Assembly: GCF_015550595.1 (NCBI RefSeq)
Contig: NZ_JADNBB010000006.1
Location: 57,781-121,780 of the forward strand
Direction of reading: 5' to 3'
From: Parabacteroides goldsteinii
GTDB lineage: Bacteria; Bacteroidota; Bacteroidia; Bacteroidales; Tannerellaceae
DNA: 64,000 bases
The notes beneath the pieces were generated by a model, which saw nothing but the letters and a program-made list of their open reading frames with translations, made no database searches and was not told the origin of the DNA. A program made the translations under genes and the position numbers. Positions 18,579 through 27,560 of this stretch are shown in pieces; the stretch's first letter is position 1, and each line of letters begins with the position of its first letter.

Positions 18579-19014
18579 TAACCAATATCCACCCCATCAC
18601 CAGCAAAACAACGCCTCCCCACCAAAAAGACGATAAAACCTTTGTCACTTTAGAAGTAACCACCTTTTCTTTATTAACAGAAATATCTTCTTCTTTATTT
18701 ATTTTACCCGAAATAACACTAAGTTCTTCTGTTTCTTTATCTCCTTCTAACCTCGTTACTGAACGGATATATTGTCTTTGTAAACTATCAGGTGGAAAAA
18801 GTTCGATATGTTCAAGACGAAGCTTTTGTTGACAAGTGGCTTGGAGTTGTTGCGATAAAGAAATGCTATCGGAATGAGTAATGGTCTGGGTCAAAACAGA
18901 GCTACGCAGGATACGCTGTTTGTTACTGAGTCGTCCGGTATGACAACCAGACGACAGGAGTAAGATAGACAGCAGAATAATAATAGTCAGGAAACACTTT
19001 TTCTGATACTTCAT
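18553..19014 (-). CDS. Spanin-like small lipoprotein with C-terminal membrane helix
   Basis: The protein has 153 residues: a signal peptide with lipobox LLSSGC at about residue 24, a hydrophilic middle with helical periodicity, and one membrane helix near the C-terminus (WWGGVVLLVMGWILVNKK). A lipidated end plus a membrane anchor recalls phage spanins, but the topology is only inferred. The C-terminal half of the protein encoded at 56804-57658 has the same plan (LLAGCG lipobox, terminal LALLLLFCLWIVC helix). It is the last gene of a cassette with an M15 peptidase and a two-helix membrane protein upstream. Confidence 0.6.
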   Translation of the reverse strand: MKYQKKCFLTIIILLSILLLSSGCHTGRLSNKQRILRSSVLTQTITHSDSISLSQQLQATCQQKLRLEHIELFPPDSLQRQYIRSVTRLEGDKETEELSVISGKINKEEDISVNKEKVVTSKVTKVLSSFWWGGVVLLVMGWILVNKKVYFHK

Positions 19015-19025
19015 ACCTAATTCTT

Positions 19026-19433
19026 TTACTTGTATAATATTTGACGTCTTTGTTTGCCATTCACTTTGTAAGACAAATGAAGGAAATGTTTTTTACGGTA
19101 AAGAATAGCCTGGTCGAAAGACAATCCGCTTTTCTTCAGTATATCCAAAAGAAGATAAATATCCGGCACATAACAATCGGCTGCTTCTCCTTTCACATGC
19201 TGACTGGAACGGACACCACCGGCCAGACGGTTTACCTCCAGACTGCGATAGCCGCTAGTGATAGCAATGGGTTTGTTATAAGCAATACGGAGGGGTTGAA
19301 GAAGGCATTTCACCAGTTCTCTAATAGCATCGCGAGCCTCTTCCGGAGGATCATTTCTCAAACCGTTCAGTACAGCAATGTTGCTGTAAGTCATTTCCTC
19401 CCATGTAAAATCTCTGCTAATGTTCTTTTTCAT
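19026..19433 (-). CDS. M15-family peptidase, endolysin-like
   Basis: The protein has 135 residues with no signal peptide. The metallopeptidase M15 (D-Ala-D-Ala carboxypeptidase type 3) pattern is clear: ITSGYRSLEVN, GGVRSSQHVKGEAADCYV with zinc-binding His and Asp, FDQAILYRKKHFLHLSY with the third zinc ligand. Such single-domain proteins act as phage endolysins that cut peptidoglycan cross-links. The gene overlaps the holin-like gene by 17 bases upstream and lies 11 bases before the spanin-like gene. A homologue is fused to the spanin-like part in the second cassette. Confidence 0.85.
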   Translation of the reverse strand: MKKNISRDFTWEEMTYSNIAVLNGLRNDPPEEARDAIRELVKCLLQPLRIAYNKPIAITSGYRSLEVNRLAGGVRSSQHVKGEAADCYVPDIYLLLDILKKSGLSFDQAILYRKKHFLHLSYKVNGKQRRQILYK

Positions 19434-19629
19434 CTTTTATTTGTTTTATTTTGTATGAATAATCGACGCCAAACAGGGCGCCGGCAAAGGTGCTGATCTC
19501 ACCAAAAGCAACGAGTACGCTATTGTGGATCTCTCCGGCAGGGGCTATCCAAAAACCGGAGAAGAGAAGAACAATCCCACTCACAACGAGTAGGATTGCC
19601 ATTAGTAACTGAACCGTCAACCGCTTCAT
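19417..19629 (-). CDS. Holin-like two-helix membrane protein
   Basis: The protein has 70 residues: helix one LLMAILLVVSGIVLLFSGFW, helix two near VLVAFGEISTFAGALFGVDY, and a short charged tail (KIKQIKDEKEH). Size, topology and position directly before an M15 peptidase fit a holin, but this is inference from context. It is nearly identical in plan to the protein at 57648-57854 (MKRLTIQLIMAILLTLSGIV). It overlaps the peptidase gene and follows the HU-like gene by 4 bases. Confidence 0.65.
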   Translation of the reverse strand: MKRLTVQLLMAILLVVSGIVLLFSGFWIAPAGEIHNSVLVAFGEISTFAGALFGVDYSYKIKQIKDEKEH

Positions 19630-19633
19630 CTGA

Positions 19634-20077
19634 CTACTCGATTACCGGACGATCGTCATCATCTCCACCGCCCGTATTCGGTTTGTTTTCTTTCTTGTCC
19701 GATTCCTCTTCAAACTTCGTGATCTCGTTCGACCAGCGCAAGCTCGCCCCCGGTGTAAATACAATACGTGCCTTTTTGATTTTAGAAGCATTGAACTCGT
19801 CAGCATTCTCCGTACCGGTAGATCTCACCGACAAACGGAAATTACCGAATTCCCCTACCTGTACGATATTTCCCGAACGAAGTTCCAGCCCCATAGCCCA
19901 GTTCAACGAGTCGAGTATCGCCTTTACATCCGCGCTCGACATAGCAGAGCGGTTAGAGATCAGCTCACACAACTTTGCCATATCGCAATAGCCTGATGCC
20001 TTAGCCATTGCATAGGTTTTCACTTTGTCCTTGTCGAACATGATCTTTCTCTGTACTTTCTTAAATTTTAATGCCAT
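19634..20077 (-). CDS. HU-like DNA-binding protein with acidic tail
   Basis: From ATG 20077 the protein has 147 residues: a long HU/IHF-like fold (residues about 1-120, with SSADVKAILDSLNWAMGLEL and QVGEFGNFRLSVRS as the typical helix and beta-arm start) followed by an acidic Gly/Asp tail GGGDDDDRPVIE. Such HU-related proteins are common in Bacteroidales next to amidase or peptidase genes. A longer frame to 20275 exists, but a promoter (TACCTTTG, 20123-20130) lies within it, so the shorter start was chosen. The product at 57859-58308 is its paralogue with the same DDRPVIE ending. Confidence 0.75.
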   Translation of the reverse strand: MALKFKKVQRKIMFDKDKVKTYAMAKASGYCDMAKLCELISNRSAMSSADVKAILDSLNWAMGLELRSGNIVQVGEFGNFRLSVRSTGTENADEFNASKIKKARIVFTPGASLRWSNEITKFEEESDKKENKPNTGGGDDDDRPVIE

Positions 20078-20122
20078 AATTTTATGATTTAAAATGTTAC
20101 GTACTCTTTCTTGAGCACAATA

Positions 20123-20130
20123 CAAAGGTA
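20123..20130 (-). promoter_or_regulatory. -7 element of lysis-like cassette
   Basis: TACCTTTG on the minus strand, 45 bases before the HU-like start at 20077. The paralogous cassette has TATCTTTG at the matching place (58359-58366). Confidence 0.55.
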
Positions 20131-20267
20131 TTACGGCAGAAAACGGAAGAATTCCTGAACAAAGACTAATAAAAAGCTGATAATCTGATGTAATAAACAA
20201 AAAAGTCACATTTCCGCGAACAAATTCAGGAAAGCAAATGAGATGTTTTTTATAACCTTTTAGAAAA

Positions 20268-20750
20268 CTAATCACTTTCCACCTTCACCTTTCCCATCAG
20301 GGCAAGGAACTCATTCAATGTATCTGCGTCAGGTTGGGAGTGGCAGAGGTAGTTGTCCAGCGTTTCCAGTTTATAAGGGATGGAGAATGCCAGTAAGAGG
20401 CTGGAGGCTAATTGGTGGTACATGACGCGACCCCGGTGGTCGGCATTTTCAAGTACGTATAATAAAGGAAGAAACAGCTCGGGGTTGTGTAAGGTGTAGC
20501 GGAGTTTAGCTAAGGGAGTATAATTTAGCAGATAATCGATATATAATTCGCGGTCATGCTTCAGGTAAGCGGCTGTAAATTTTCGAAACGGACCGGGCAG
20601 CTGGTCGTAATAGCCGAAGGCCAGGCGGCAGAGGTTCAGGCGATACTGCTGACGAAGAGGCTCTTCGAGAGTTTTCAACTTAGTGTCGAACGATGCAGGA
20701 GGTGGTGCATTGCCAAACAGCAACTGCATCTCTTTCAATAGCTTTTTCAT
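20268..20750 (-). CDS. Hypothetical helical protein of pilus/lysis cassette, 160 aa
   Basis: The protein has 160 residues without signal peptide or membrane helix. It is leucine- and tyrosine-rich (LYIDYLLNYTPLAKLRYTLH, YHQLASSLLLAFSIPYKLET). The counterpart at the same position in the second cassette (59526-60044) is clearly related in pattern: a similar TLTYRLREPLLFRKLLRLF stretch, LAFCCFMAFDY, and a C-terminal DADTLNEFLALMGKV versus DTDTLCELVDLIDL. I do not know its function. It sits between the conserved stem-loop and the HU-like gene. Confidence 0.6.
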   Translation of the reverse strand: MKKLLKEMQLLFGNAPPPASFDTKLKTLEEPLRQQYRLNLCRLAFGYYDQLPGPFRKFTAAYLKHDRELYIDYLLNYTPLAKLRYTLHNPELFLPLLYVLENADHRGRVMYHQLASSLLLAFSIPYKLETLDNYLCHSQPDADTLNEFLALMGKVKVESD

Positions 20751-20813
20751 GACCTAATCCCTCAAACAAACGCAGTAACTTACGGGACAACAGCGGTTCG
20801 CACAGATAAAATA

Positions 20814-20850
20814 CCGGATAACAAGGGAATGATTAGCCCTCGTTATCCGG
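20814..20850. other. Conserved stem-loop, copy 1
   Basis: CCGGATAACAAGGG pairs with CCCTCGTTATCCGG (13 of 14) around the loop AATGATTAG. The same loop with a changed stem recurs at 60048-60089, in both cases 4-70 bases upstream of the 160-172 aa gene. On the minus strand a T-rich stretch follows, so a terminator is one reading. Confidence 0.6.
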
Positions 20851-20871
20851 CACACTATTTTCTTCAGATAT

Positions 20872-20977
20872 TATTTGCTTGCGGGATTCAGGCTCTCCAA
20901 CAAAAACTTTCAGGGTTTAAACTTTACACTGGTGCGGGCATTTATCATACAGGGAACAAGTACCTCCTGAAAGAAAT
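20872..20977 (-). pseudogene. Scar of an HU gene (internal deletion)
   Basis: The stretch closely matches the intact HU gene at 61270-61551. Bases 20872-20957 match its last third, including the stretch coding MINARTSVKF. They are joined directly to about 20 bases (AAGTACCTCCTGAAAG) that match its middle (the FQEVL region). About 110 bases between are missing. It lies between the broken adhesin and the conserved stem-loop, at the position where the second locus has its HU and OmpA-TPR genes. Confidence 0.7.
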
Positions 20978-20979
20978 GG

Positions 20980-23834
20980 TTAATTTATATCACTGACACA
21001 CCTGACATGAAGCGATTGCCACGTGCCGCCATAGTCGTTTAGGCCAGTGGTGAACAACACTACTCCATGAGTTTGGACATTGCCATAACTACTCCAGTAA
21101 TAGTAGTTGAGGAACGGTGCGCCGTAGAGCTGGGTGTCAGGCTCGTTATCTGTAGCATCAGAGTTAGCTCCTTTAGCCTTATCCCACATGGTATACAACT
21201 CGATCTGAGTTGGTAAACGCCAATTGGAAAGCCCCCCTCAGAAAGATTCTTACAATAATCCCGAGCTACAAAATCGGCACCGTCTAGATAAGGTACACGG
21301 TGCGGGAATTGCGTACTCTGCACTTGGAGACGATAACTTCCGATCATAGTAGGGGTTCCCCAAGTAAAATCGACACCGGGGTGATTGTCTTTGATCCACT
21401 GACCTCCATCACCATCTATATCGAACGGAGGATATTTAGACTCTGCAGCATACTTCGTCAATATTTCCTGGTTTATCGTTAATATCGGATTGGCTATTTG
21501 CTTGACGGCAACCATCTTTTTATGGTCACCACCCGGGACGGTTATGTTAAATGTATCGGTGCGCGGCGGCCCGAAATTCTCGCGGGCTGAAAACGCTATA
21601 TTCTGATTCTGACCGGTTACATCACCATTAAAGAGTAGCGGAGCTATCTGTTTCGCTCCATCATGCGGGTTAACTTCCCATGTCAACCCCTTTGTCCCCT
21701 TTATAACAGCATTAAAGGTTGTAGCCGTAAAGTTAATTTCCATGGTTGAAGGCGAAATGAGCTCAAAGGTAGAACCCAGCTGGCTCACGACTATCTTTCC
21801 CTTGGGACCGGACTCGGGGTTACCTGCTTCAACGGTAATACCTCCCGACCGGAGGGTGGAGTTGGGATTGGCAACTACATCAAAAGTGATAGTCTGGGAC
21901 GAACCCGTTGTCGGCGTGCCTGAACCGCCACCCTTTACATGGAGCCAGGTGTCGGCTCCAACACTTGTTCGCCAGTCCAGACCCGGCGTAGCTGTGAATG
22001 ATCCGGTCAAGTTGAGAGCACCCTCGGCGACTATATTATTTAACACCGTGCAGTTGGTTACTTTAGAACCTTTCTGCACGACAGATGCCTCTTTATTAAG
22101 CCCCGTATACGTGTTGTCGGCTATAGAAGCACCCGCTTTCAGCACGATTCTACCTCCACGCAATGCGGCAGACGGATTCGCTCCGTCAGCTTTTACTTTC
22201 AGGGTTTGCTGCTGACCGGTTGCTTCACCTTCGATTGCGAGATTTTCAGGTGCAAAGATGATCCACCCGGCACTGGGGACAGCTGTCCACGGCAACCCTT
22301 TGGTAGTGGTAAAAGTGGCCGAACTTACGGTTTCACCCGCTTCACCCAGCAAGATATTGTTGTTGTCAAGCGTCAATTAGGAACCTGCCTGGGTAAGCTC
22401 AAAAGGTTGGGGAGTATTATCGATAGAAAGGTTGACCGTTTCGGTTCTGTCCTCTGCTTTCGGATTGGCTGTGGCAGCCTGTAAAGTCACAAGAACAGGG
22501 CCTTCATAGGTAATGGTGGAACCGGCGTCAGCGTTAGTACCGCCCACCAGAGCGGATAGCCAGACGGGTAAATACATATTCCAGGGTATACCCGGGCGGG
22601 CAGGAATCTGGACGGCTTTCACGCTGCCCTTTTCTGCCGCCATCTTGCCAGGGTCGACTTCGACAGGGGGAATTTCTCCGATCGTGATGCGGTCGTCGGA
22701 GGCATCCAGACCGACCAGAGTAACCTTCATCTGGTAGTGGGCATTACGCACTATATCGTAATTATTCATATTGGCACCCGGGAAAAAGCGAATAACGACA
22801 TTGCTGTAGGTAACACCGTCCTGCACGGCACTGCCTCGCAGTTCGATGCAGGTGGCGTTGGTTACACCGGTACCGACCTTCTGCTTCTCGGAAGTGACGG
22901 CGTTGGAACCAGTGACTGTTCTGGCCATATTTTCGGGCAGATACCAGTAAAAGGTTTTACTCGTAGGATTGGGATTCTTATCGGTATAATGGGTATAAGA
23001 CATGCCTGCGGCTGTTAATTGTGTCGTGGGAGCTTCCACCTGAGACAAGGCCGGAGCATTCCTTAAGAACACGGAGTCAAGCGTAAACGAGAAACCGGAG
23101 CTGCTGACCGCATAAGTAAAAGATATTTTAGCGATGAGTCGTTTTAGCTGCACGGTGATGTTATTTACACCGCCGGAAGGTATGGCTCCGTTCCACTGTC
23201 CCATCATCATACAGAGGTTGTTGTTTGGTAAGCCTGCGTCTGTAGAACCATAAGGCAAGGTGCGTGTTTTCAAAGTCGCTTCATCGGCGACTACGCCCAG
23301 GTCACTGGTATTTGCCACGAAGTATACATGGCTGGTCTGACCGGCGGTGTTTACTTTCAACTTTATATTAACTGTATTACCGGACAGCCTAGAAAAATAC
23401 TGGCTGAACAGGCGCTGGCCTGTGGCTGCATCGTATTGACCGACCCACAGGCTGGATAATTGGTTTTCCTGCACCTCGGTTAAAGGGTTGGTAGACTTTG
23501 TCCGTATCGAATCTGGGATATTAGGGGCTGCGGTGTCTATCGCCAGGCTGTCTGACTCGATCGTGCCCTCGGCAGTGAAGGTGATACTGCGTGTTTTAGT
23601 TGTCTGATTGGCCAGTACTTGCAGGTTGAAGGATGTTTCTACCTCCTGCCCGGCAGAGGGACGGAGGCCGTCTACTACCTCGGTTTCGGTGCAACCGACG
23701 ATTAGGAGGAAAAGGAGAAGAAGATAAAAATGATTGAAGGGCGGGCATTTACACGCCCCCTGCCCCCTCTCGAGAGGAGAAAAGATACTCCGGACACCGG
23801 TAAGTGATCGGTTTCTTGTTATTGATTGTTTCAT
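20980..23834 (-). pseudogene. Large surface lipoprotein with lectin-like C-terminal domain, broken
   Basis: One frame runs from 23834 to 21060 apart from a TAA at 22377-22379, and a second frame continues to 20980. The product would have about 950 residues: lipobox LLLIVGC, a fimbrillin-like part (residues about 60-390), then BACON-like repeats, each opening with strands like SSATFTTTKGLPWTA. Last comes a C-terminal domain with NWRLPTQIELYTMW, YYYWSSYGN and a terminal VRCVSD, typical of fib_succ/DUF1566 (lectin-like) domains that retroelements diversify. The frame change falls at a run of six G (21232-21237 on the plus strand as C): one more G restores the frame. The stop is in frame and the sequence resumes directly after it. 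Confidence 0.75.
23745..23800. repeat. Single arm of the MITE-like repeat
   Basis: ACGCCCCCTGCCCCCTCTCG followed by AGAGGAGAAAAGATACTCC resembles the left arm and core start of the element at 3605-3721. It lies in the 5' end of the adhesin gene and is read as the N-terminal residues SIFSPLERGQGACK; the other copy gives SLLERGQGVCHW. Confidence 0.55.
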
Positions 23835-23907
23835 CGTATATTGTATTTCATTTATTATATCAGACTGCTCAAGATAGAGTAGTTATTGAATTGATTAATT
23901 GATTTTC

Positions 23908-25171
23908 TTAATCCCCGACACACCTGACATAGTAGCTACCCGTTGTGGTGTTGTAGCCTTTGAAATTGCCATTGTCGAAGTACTGTCCGCAACGTGTGCT
24001 ACTATTGCCACCGTTCTCACAGGCGAACTAAGTCCAACCTGTTCATCCGTCCACGACATCTCATCCCACTGTGCGACCGTTATCGTTGTACCTGTCCCCG
24101 CATTGATATCGGGATCGGGACGGGAACCATCGGGGCCACCCACGCCTGTATCTGTAAAAGAAACCGCAGTCCAGTTCAGTATCGTCAGCAGCAGGCTGCT
24201 GGTGTTATCTTTTACGTCGAGGGTGAAGATATAGCGTTTGCCGGGGTCGAAGGTGATCTGTTTGTCGATGGTGGCACTCAGGGTTGCCGTTTCATCGTCA
24301 CGAACCACTGTCAGGGAAACATCGAACGCGGTATTGTTTTTGGGAAGGACAACACCTTTGGCTTTGTTCCGTCCGTCAGGATGCAGGCCGCTTACAGGCT
24401 CGAAGTCTGCGGCGGAGAAAGTAACCTCAGAAGCCGTACCTGCGTTGCCGCCCGTTAGAAGAATACCGGTACTTTCGCCTGCTATCAGGCTGGCACCGGA
24501 AGTAGATATTTTTTTCAGGATCAGGGAAGTGCCATACAATTGGTCGAAAGGAAGGGCATTGTCGGGTGAAGGGGCGACATTAAAAACAACTAAGGCACAT
24601 TTTCGGGCGAAGGTATTCAGCGCAACGACGTTAGAGGTTGCCGAGACTTCGACATTACGCTGAAAAGAGGCCATTACGTCCTCTTTATGAGGGATATTAG
24701 TTATTTGATATTTGCTGCCTGAACCCTGTTGCAGGGGGCGTGCCGGGGATACGGCATAGAAATCGTAGGTACCGCCGCGGACGGAAAGGCCGGAAGCCGC
24801 GCCGTCTATCTTTTTGCCATCGTTATCGACCATGCAGGGCGAGAGGGAACCGTCTGCCTGCACTTCGTAGGTTGCTTCATACGTGGTACCGAAGTGTCGA
24901 ACGAAGCCGGCTGTATCGCGCCGTCCGCCCCTTTGCGGAGATAATAGGCGGCGATCCGGACAGTAGCCCTCACCGGAAGTCGCTCCGGGACGAGCCCGTC
25001 ACCGGCACGTGAAACAGGAACAGGCCTGCCCAGGTCGGGTCGGGTAAAACTCAGTGTCACCGGACGGGCGTCTGCCGAACCGGCATCTATAACTGGCTCC
25101 GCCGTACATCCGCACAACAGATAAAACGAGACTGTTCCCAATAGATATATCCTTATTCGATACCCTGCCAT
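23908..25171 (-). pseudogene. Fimbrillin-like surface lipoprotein with lectin-like C-terminal remnant, broken
   Basis: The start at 25171 (MAGYRIRIYLLGTVSF) gives a signal peptide with lipobox LLCGC. The frame fails near 24890, where a missing base in a GG separates SFDTS from TYEATYEVQADGS in the next frame. It then runs through a fimbrillin-like part (KDNTSSLLLTILNWTAVSF). Near 23990-24010 a second shift is needed to reach FDNGNFKGYNTTTGSYYVRC, the typical end of a DUF1566/fib_succ domain; the middle of that domain (NWRLPT to YWSS) is missing. Uncorrected, translation stops at 23895. Relatives of this type act as pilus tip adhesins. Confidence 0.65.
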
Positions 25172-25187
25172 TTTCTTACTTGTTAGT

Positions 25188-25514
25188 TTATTTCTGACTA
25201 TTGTATAATGCATTCATATCTGCCGGCATATAAGTATCCCGTGCGTTCAACGCTTCCAGCAAATACTTACCGGCTTTGAATCTTACACTGGTTCGGGCCG
25301 GGATTATGCAGGGAACTCCCGTACGCGGATTGCGACCCAGACGTTCCGTCTGCTTCCACAGTTCGAATTTCCCGAATCCCTGAAGCCCCACAGGCTCTTC
25401 CGCTTTCAAGGTATCTTCCAATACTTCCAGAAAGCTGTTGAGAAACCGACCGGACTCACTCCGGTTGATTCTCATTTTTTAACGCTAATGCATTTATTAA
25501 ATCAGTCTTGTTCA
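25188..25514 (-). pseudogene. HU-family DNA-binding protein, frameshifted near the start
   Basis: The first frame starts at 25514 (MNKTDLINALALK) and stops after 19 residues. The rest of an HU protein lies in another frame from 25475 (MRINRSESGRFLNSFLEVLE, VGLQGFGKFELWKQTERLGRNPRTG). Removing one A from the run of six at 25475-25480 joins them and matches the intact HU at 61270-61551 (ELATKMRIPQYQSRQF). Re-initiation at the ATG of MRINR could still give a protein lacking the first helix. A C-terminal extension (DTYMPADMNALYNSQK) is unlike the paralogue. Confidence 0.7.
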
Positions 25515-25538
25515 TGATCTGTTATTTTATGGTGGATA

Positions 25539-26546
25539 TTATTGCATGGGAATATTAGGGTTCGTAATAGCCGCGTCTTCCCAAGGCGTTACGCCGACCC
25601 GGGCCACTTCTATACCGATACCATCGGTAAAAAAAAGAGAGAGGATATGTCTGCTACCGGCTTGAAGACCTCCTTCGACAGAGACAGAGACACGAAAGGT
25701 CGTTTCCGTTTCTACACCCTTTCCGTCCTTCGTAGTCGTTATGTTCAGCCACAACGCATTAACCGGGGTACCCAGGTTGCCTGCCACACCTGCTACGGGT
25801 AACAGGATATACCCCGTTGCTTTATCTTCGCCAGGCAGCGGATCATCCTGACTTACCTGCAACAGAGGCAACGGATAGGCAATGTCTTGCACCGGCAATG
25901 TGCCTGCCGGGCTACCGGCTGCAACACGCAACTTCACCTCCCCGGATACTGACGTCCAGTCCATTTCCTGCTGCAAAGGGATATCCGCGGCTTCAATCTC
26001 TACGATCTTACCCCATTTACCGGACTCGTCGCTGTAGCAGACAAAAGAGAACCAGGTCAGCAGGTGACAAAAAGTACATGGGACGGATGCCTGATCGGAC
26101 GAGGCCTTGAAGTATCCTGTAGCCATCACATCCGTTTGTCCGTCGATGGTAAAGGTAACTTTGCCCGCAGCGAGGTCTGGCACAGCCTTTCCACCATCAG
26201 TCGGATAGTAGCCGTGAAGGTAGACGCTACCGCTTGCCGGATAGGTCTGCGTCTCCATGAACACGATCGGACGGCTACCGACCCCGCCGCTACGCACGGC
26301 AGAATGTACTCCCCAGGAACCTGTCACATCTGGTAACCCGGGAGTGAGCACGTCCCGGCGGGCAAAGCAGACTTTCAGATCCTCATTATAGCCGGAACCG
26401 ATCACCGCACGGGTAGACAGACCGATCGCCCCCTCCAGGCGCACGGCTGTCGCACGAACGGGTTGCGGCTCCCGGCCGCTATCGTCCGAACAGGCCGTAA
26501 AGCCCAGGAGGGAAACGAAGATCACTATCACTATTTTATTCTTCAT
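25539..26546 (-). CDS. Fimbrillin family protein
   Basis: The protein has 335 residues with a signal peptide and lipobox (VSLLGFTAC). It then shows the fimbrillin pattern: an early arginine in LSTRAVIGSGYNEDL (possible gingipain-like processing region), VYLHGYYPTDGGK, VTFTIDGQTDVMATGYF, FCHLLTWFSFVCYSD, and the closing HILSLFFTDGIGIEVARVGVTPWEDA. It is a tandem paralogue of the next gene, from which it is separated by 13 bases. It should be exported as a lipoprotein and assembled as a pilus subunit or minor component. Confidence 0.8.
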   Translation of the reverse strand: MKNKIVIVIFVSLLGFTACSDDSGREPQPVRATAVRLEGAIGLSTRAVIGSGYNEDLKVCFARRDVLTPGLPDVTGSWGVHSAVRSGGVGSRPIVFMETQTYPASGSVYLHGYYPTDGGKAVPDLAAGKVTFTIDGQTDVMATGYFKASSDQASVPCTFCHLLTWFSFVCYSDESGKWGKIVEIEAADIPLQQEMDWTSVSGEVKLRVAAGSPAGTLPVQDIAYPLPLLQVSQDDPLPGEDKATGYILLPVAGVAGNLGTPVNALWLNITTTKDGKGVETETTFRVSVSVEGGLQAGSRHILSLFFTDGIGIEVARVGVTPWEDAAITNPNIPMQ

Positions 26547-26559
26547 TTACTGCTAGTGA

Positions 26560-27510
26560 TTAGTTGGGAGTTACTACCCCACTACTTGCATTACCCGGAT
26601 TCCAAGGGGCGATTTCAGCTGTAGCTGAAGCCGATATCTCTCCGTCGACTGTAAAGATGAGCGTAATGAGGTGAGAGACACCTGCCTTCACGCCTCCTTG
26701 GATGTTACTGATTGTGATTTGTTTACTCAACGAAGTATTGCTATGACTTCCATTCACTTCCAATGTGATCGGAGCAGACACGGAACCCAGGTCGGCAACC
26801 GGACAAAGCATCGTATAACCTATTACAGGATCCTGCGCATCCGGATTTGTCGGTATTGTCGGACAGTTATAGACATTCAGGTCAACCGTAGGTGTACTGT
26901 TGACCTTCAAACTGGCTCCCGTGGACTTATTCAACAATACCTCCAATGTGGAAGGAACTCCTTTCACTTTGATACTGATATTCTTCCAGGCTGCGATCGC
27001 CGCTGCAGAACCGACACACTGGAACTGTAACTGACCAAGCAGATGCTGGAAAGTACAATTCTGAATCGGAGCGGTTTTGGAACCCGTCAAGACCTCTGTT
27101 GCCATAATGTCCATATCACCGTTGATCGTATAAGGCACTGTAACTTTATCCTGATCGCTCGAGGTAGCCACTGTTGCACGCGGATAATAACCCAGAAGGG
27201 TCGTAGAGGTTGTTTCGTTGTATACCTGTGACGTTTCGAAAGCAACTGCTGTCTTACCGCTACCGCCTACACGTACAGCCTTAATACCTTCGCCGGCCCA
27301 GGAACTGGCATTCGCTTCAATACGTGCAAACGCCACGGGAAGATCTTGCTCGTAACCCTGATTGATAACTGCACGGGTTGTCTGTCCGATACCCGCACTT
27401 AATTTGATCTCATTTACACCCGCCCCGTTTACCGGTTCTTCATTGTTTGAGCAACTGCTCAGGATCATGGTAGCCAGAAGGCCTACCGCTAAAAACTTGT
27501 TTGTTCTCAT
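26560..27510 (-). CDS. Fimbrillin family protein
   Basis: The protein has 316 residues with lipobox LSSC at about residue 20, TRAVINQGYEQDLPVAFARI, LLGYYPRATV, PYTINGDMDIMATEVL, CTFQHLLGQLQFQCVG and the C-terminal SHLITLIFTVDGEISASATAEIAPW. These are the blocks of the Bacteroidales fimbrillin superfamily (two beta-sandwich lobes). It is closest to the neighbour at 25539-26546. It is likely the main shaft subunit of the second pilus because it is intact and has the most regular sequence, but this is a guess. Confidence 0.8.
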   Translation of the reverse strand: MRTNKFLAVGLLATMILSSCSNNEEPVNGAGVNEIKLSAGIGQTTRAVINQGYEQDLPVAFARIEANASSWAGEGIKAVRVGGSGKTAVAFETSQVYNETTSTTLLGYYPRATVATSSDQDKVTVPYTINGDMDIMATEVLTGSKTAPIQNCTFQHLLGQLQFQCVGSAAAIAAWKNISIKVKGVPSTLEVLLNKSTGASLKVNSTPTVDLNVYNCPTIPTNPDAQDPVIGYTMLCPVADLGSVSAPITLEVNGSHSNTSLSKQITISNIQGGVKAGVSHLITLIFTVDGEISASATAEIAPWNPGNASSGVVTPN

Positions 27511-27560
27511 TTTTACTAGTGTTTAATTTATAAATATAATAACAAAATGAATACTAAGAT

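Noticed and set aside
20980..21198. Lectin-like end of the broken adhesin as the variable repeat of the retroelement at 62-64 kb
   Set aside because: It shares the fold and a 12-base identity with the template, but many differences fall at template bases other than A and the lengths differ by a codon.
21060..22376. Separate gene starting with TTG right after the TAA
   Set aside because: It continues the same repeat frame with no ribosome-binding site; better read as one gene with a stop.
26671..27231. Plus-strand frames opposite the fimbrillin genes
   Set aside because: Cys/Arg-rich shadow translations of strongly coding minus-strand genes.
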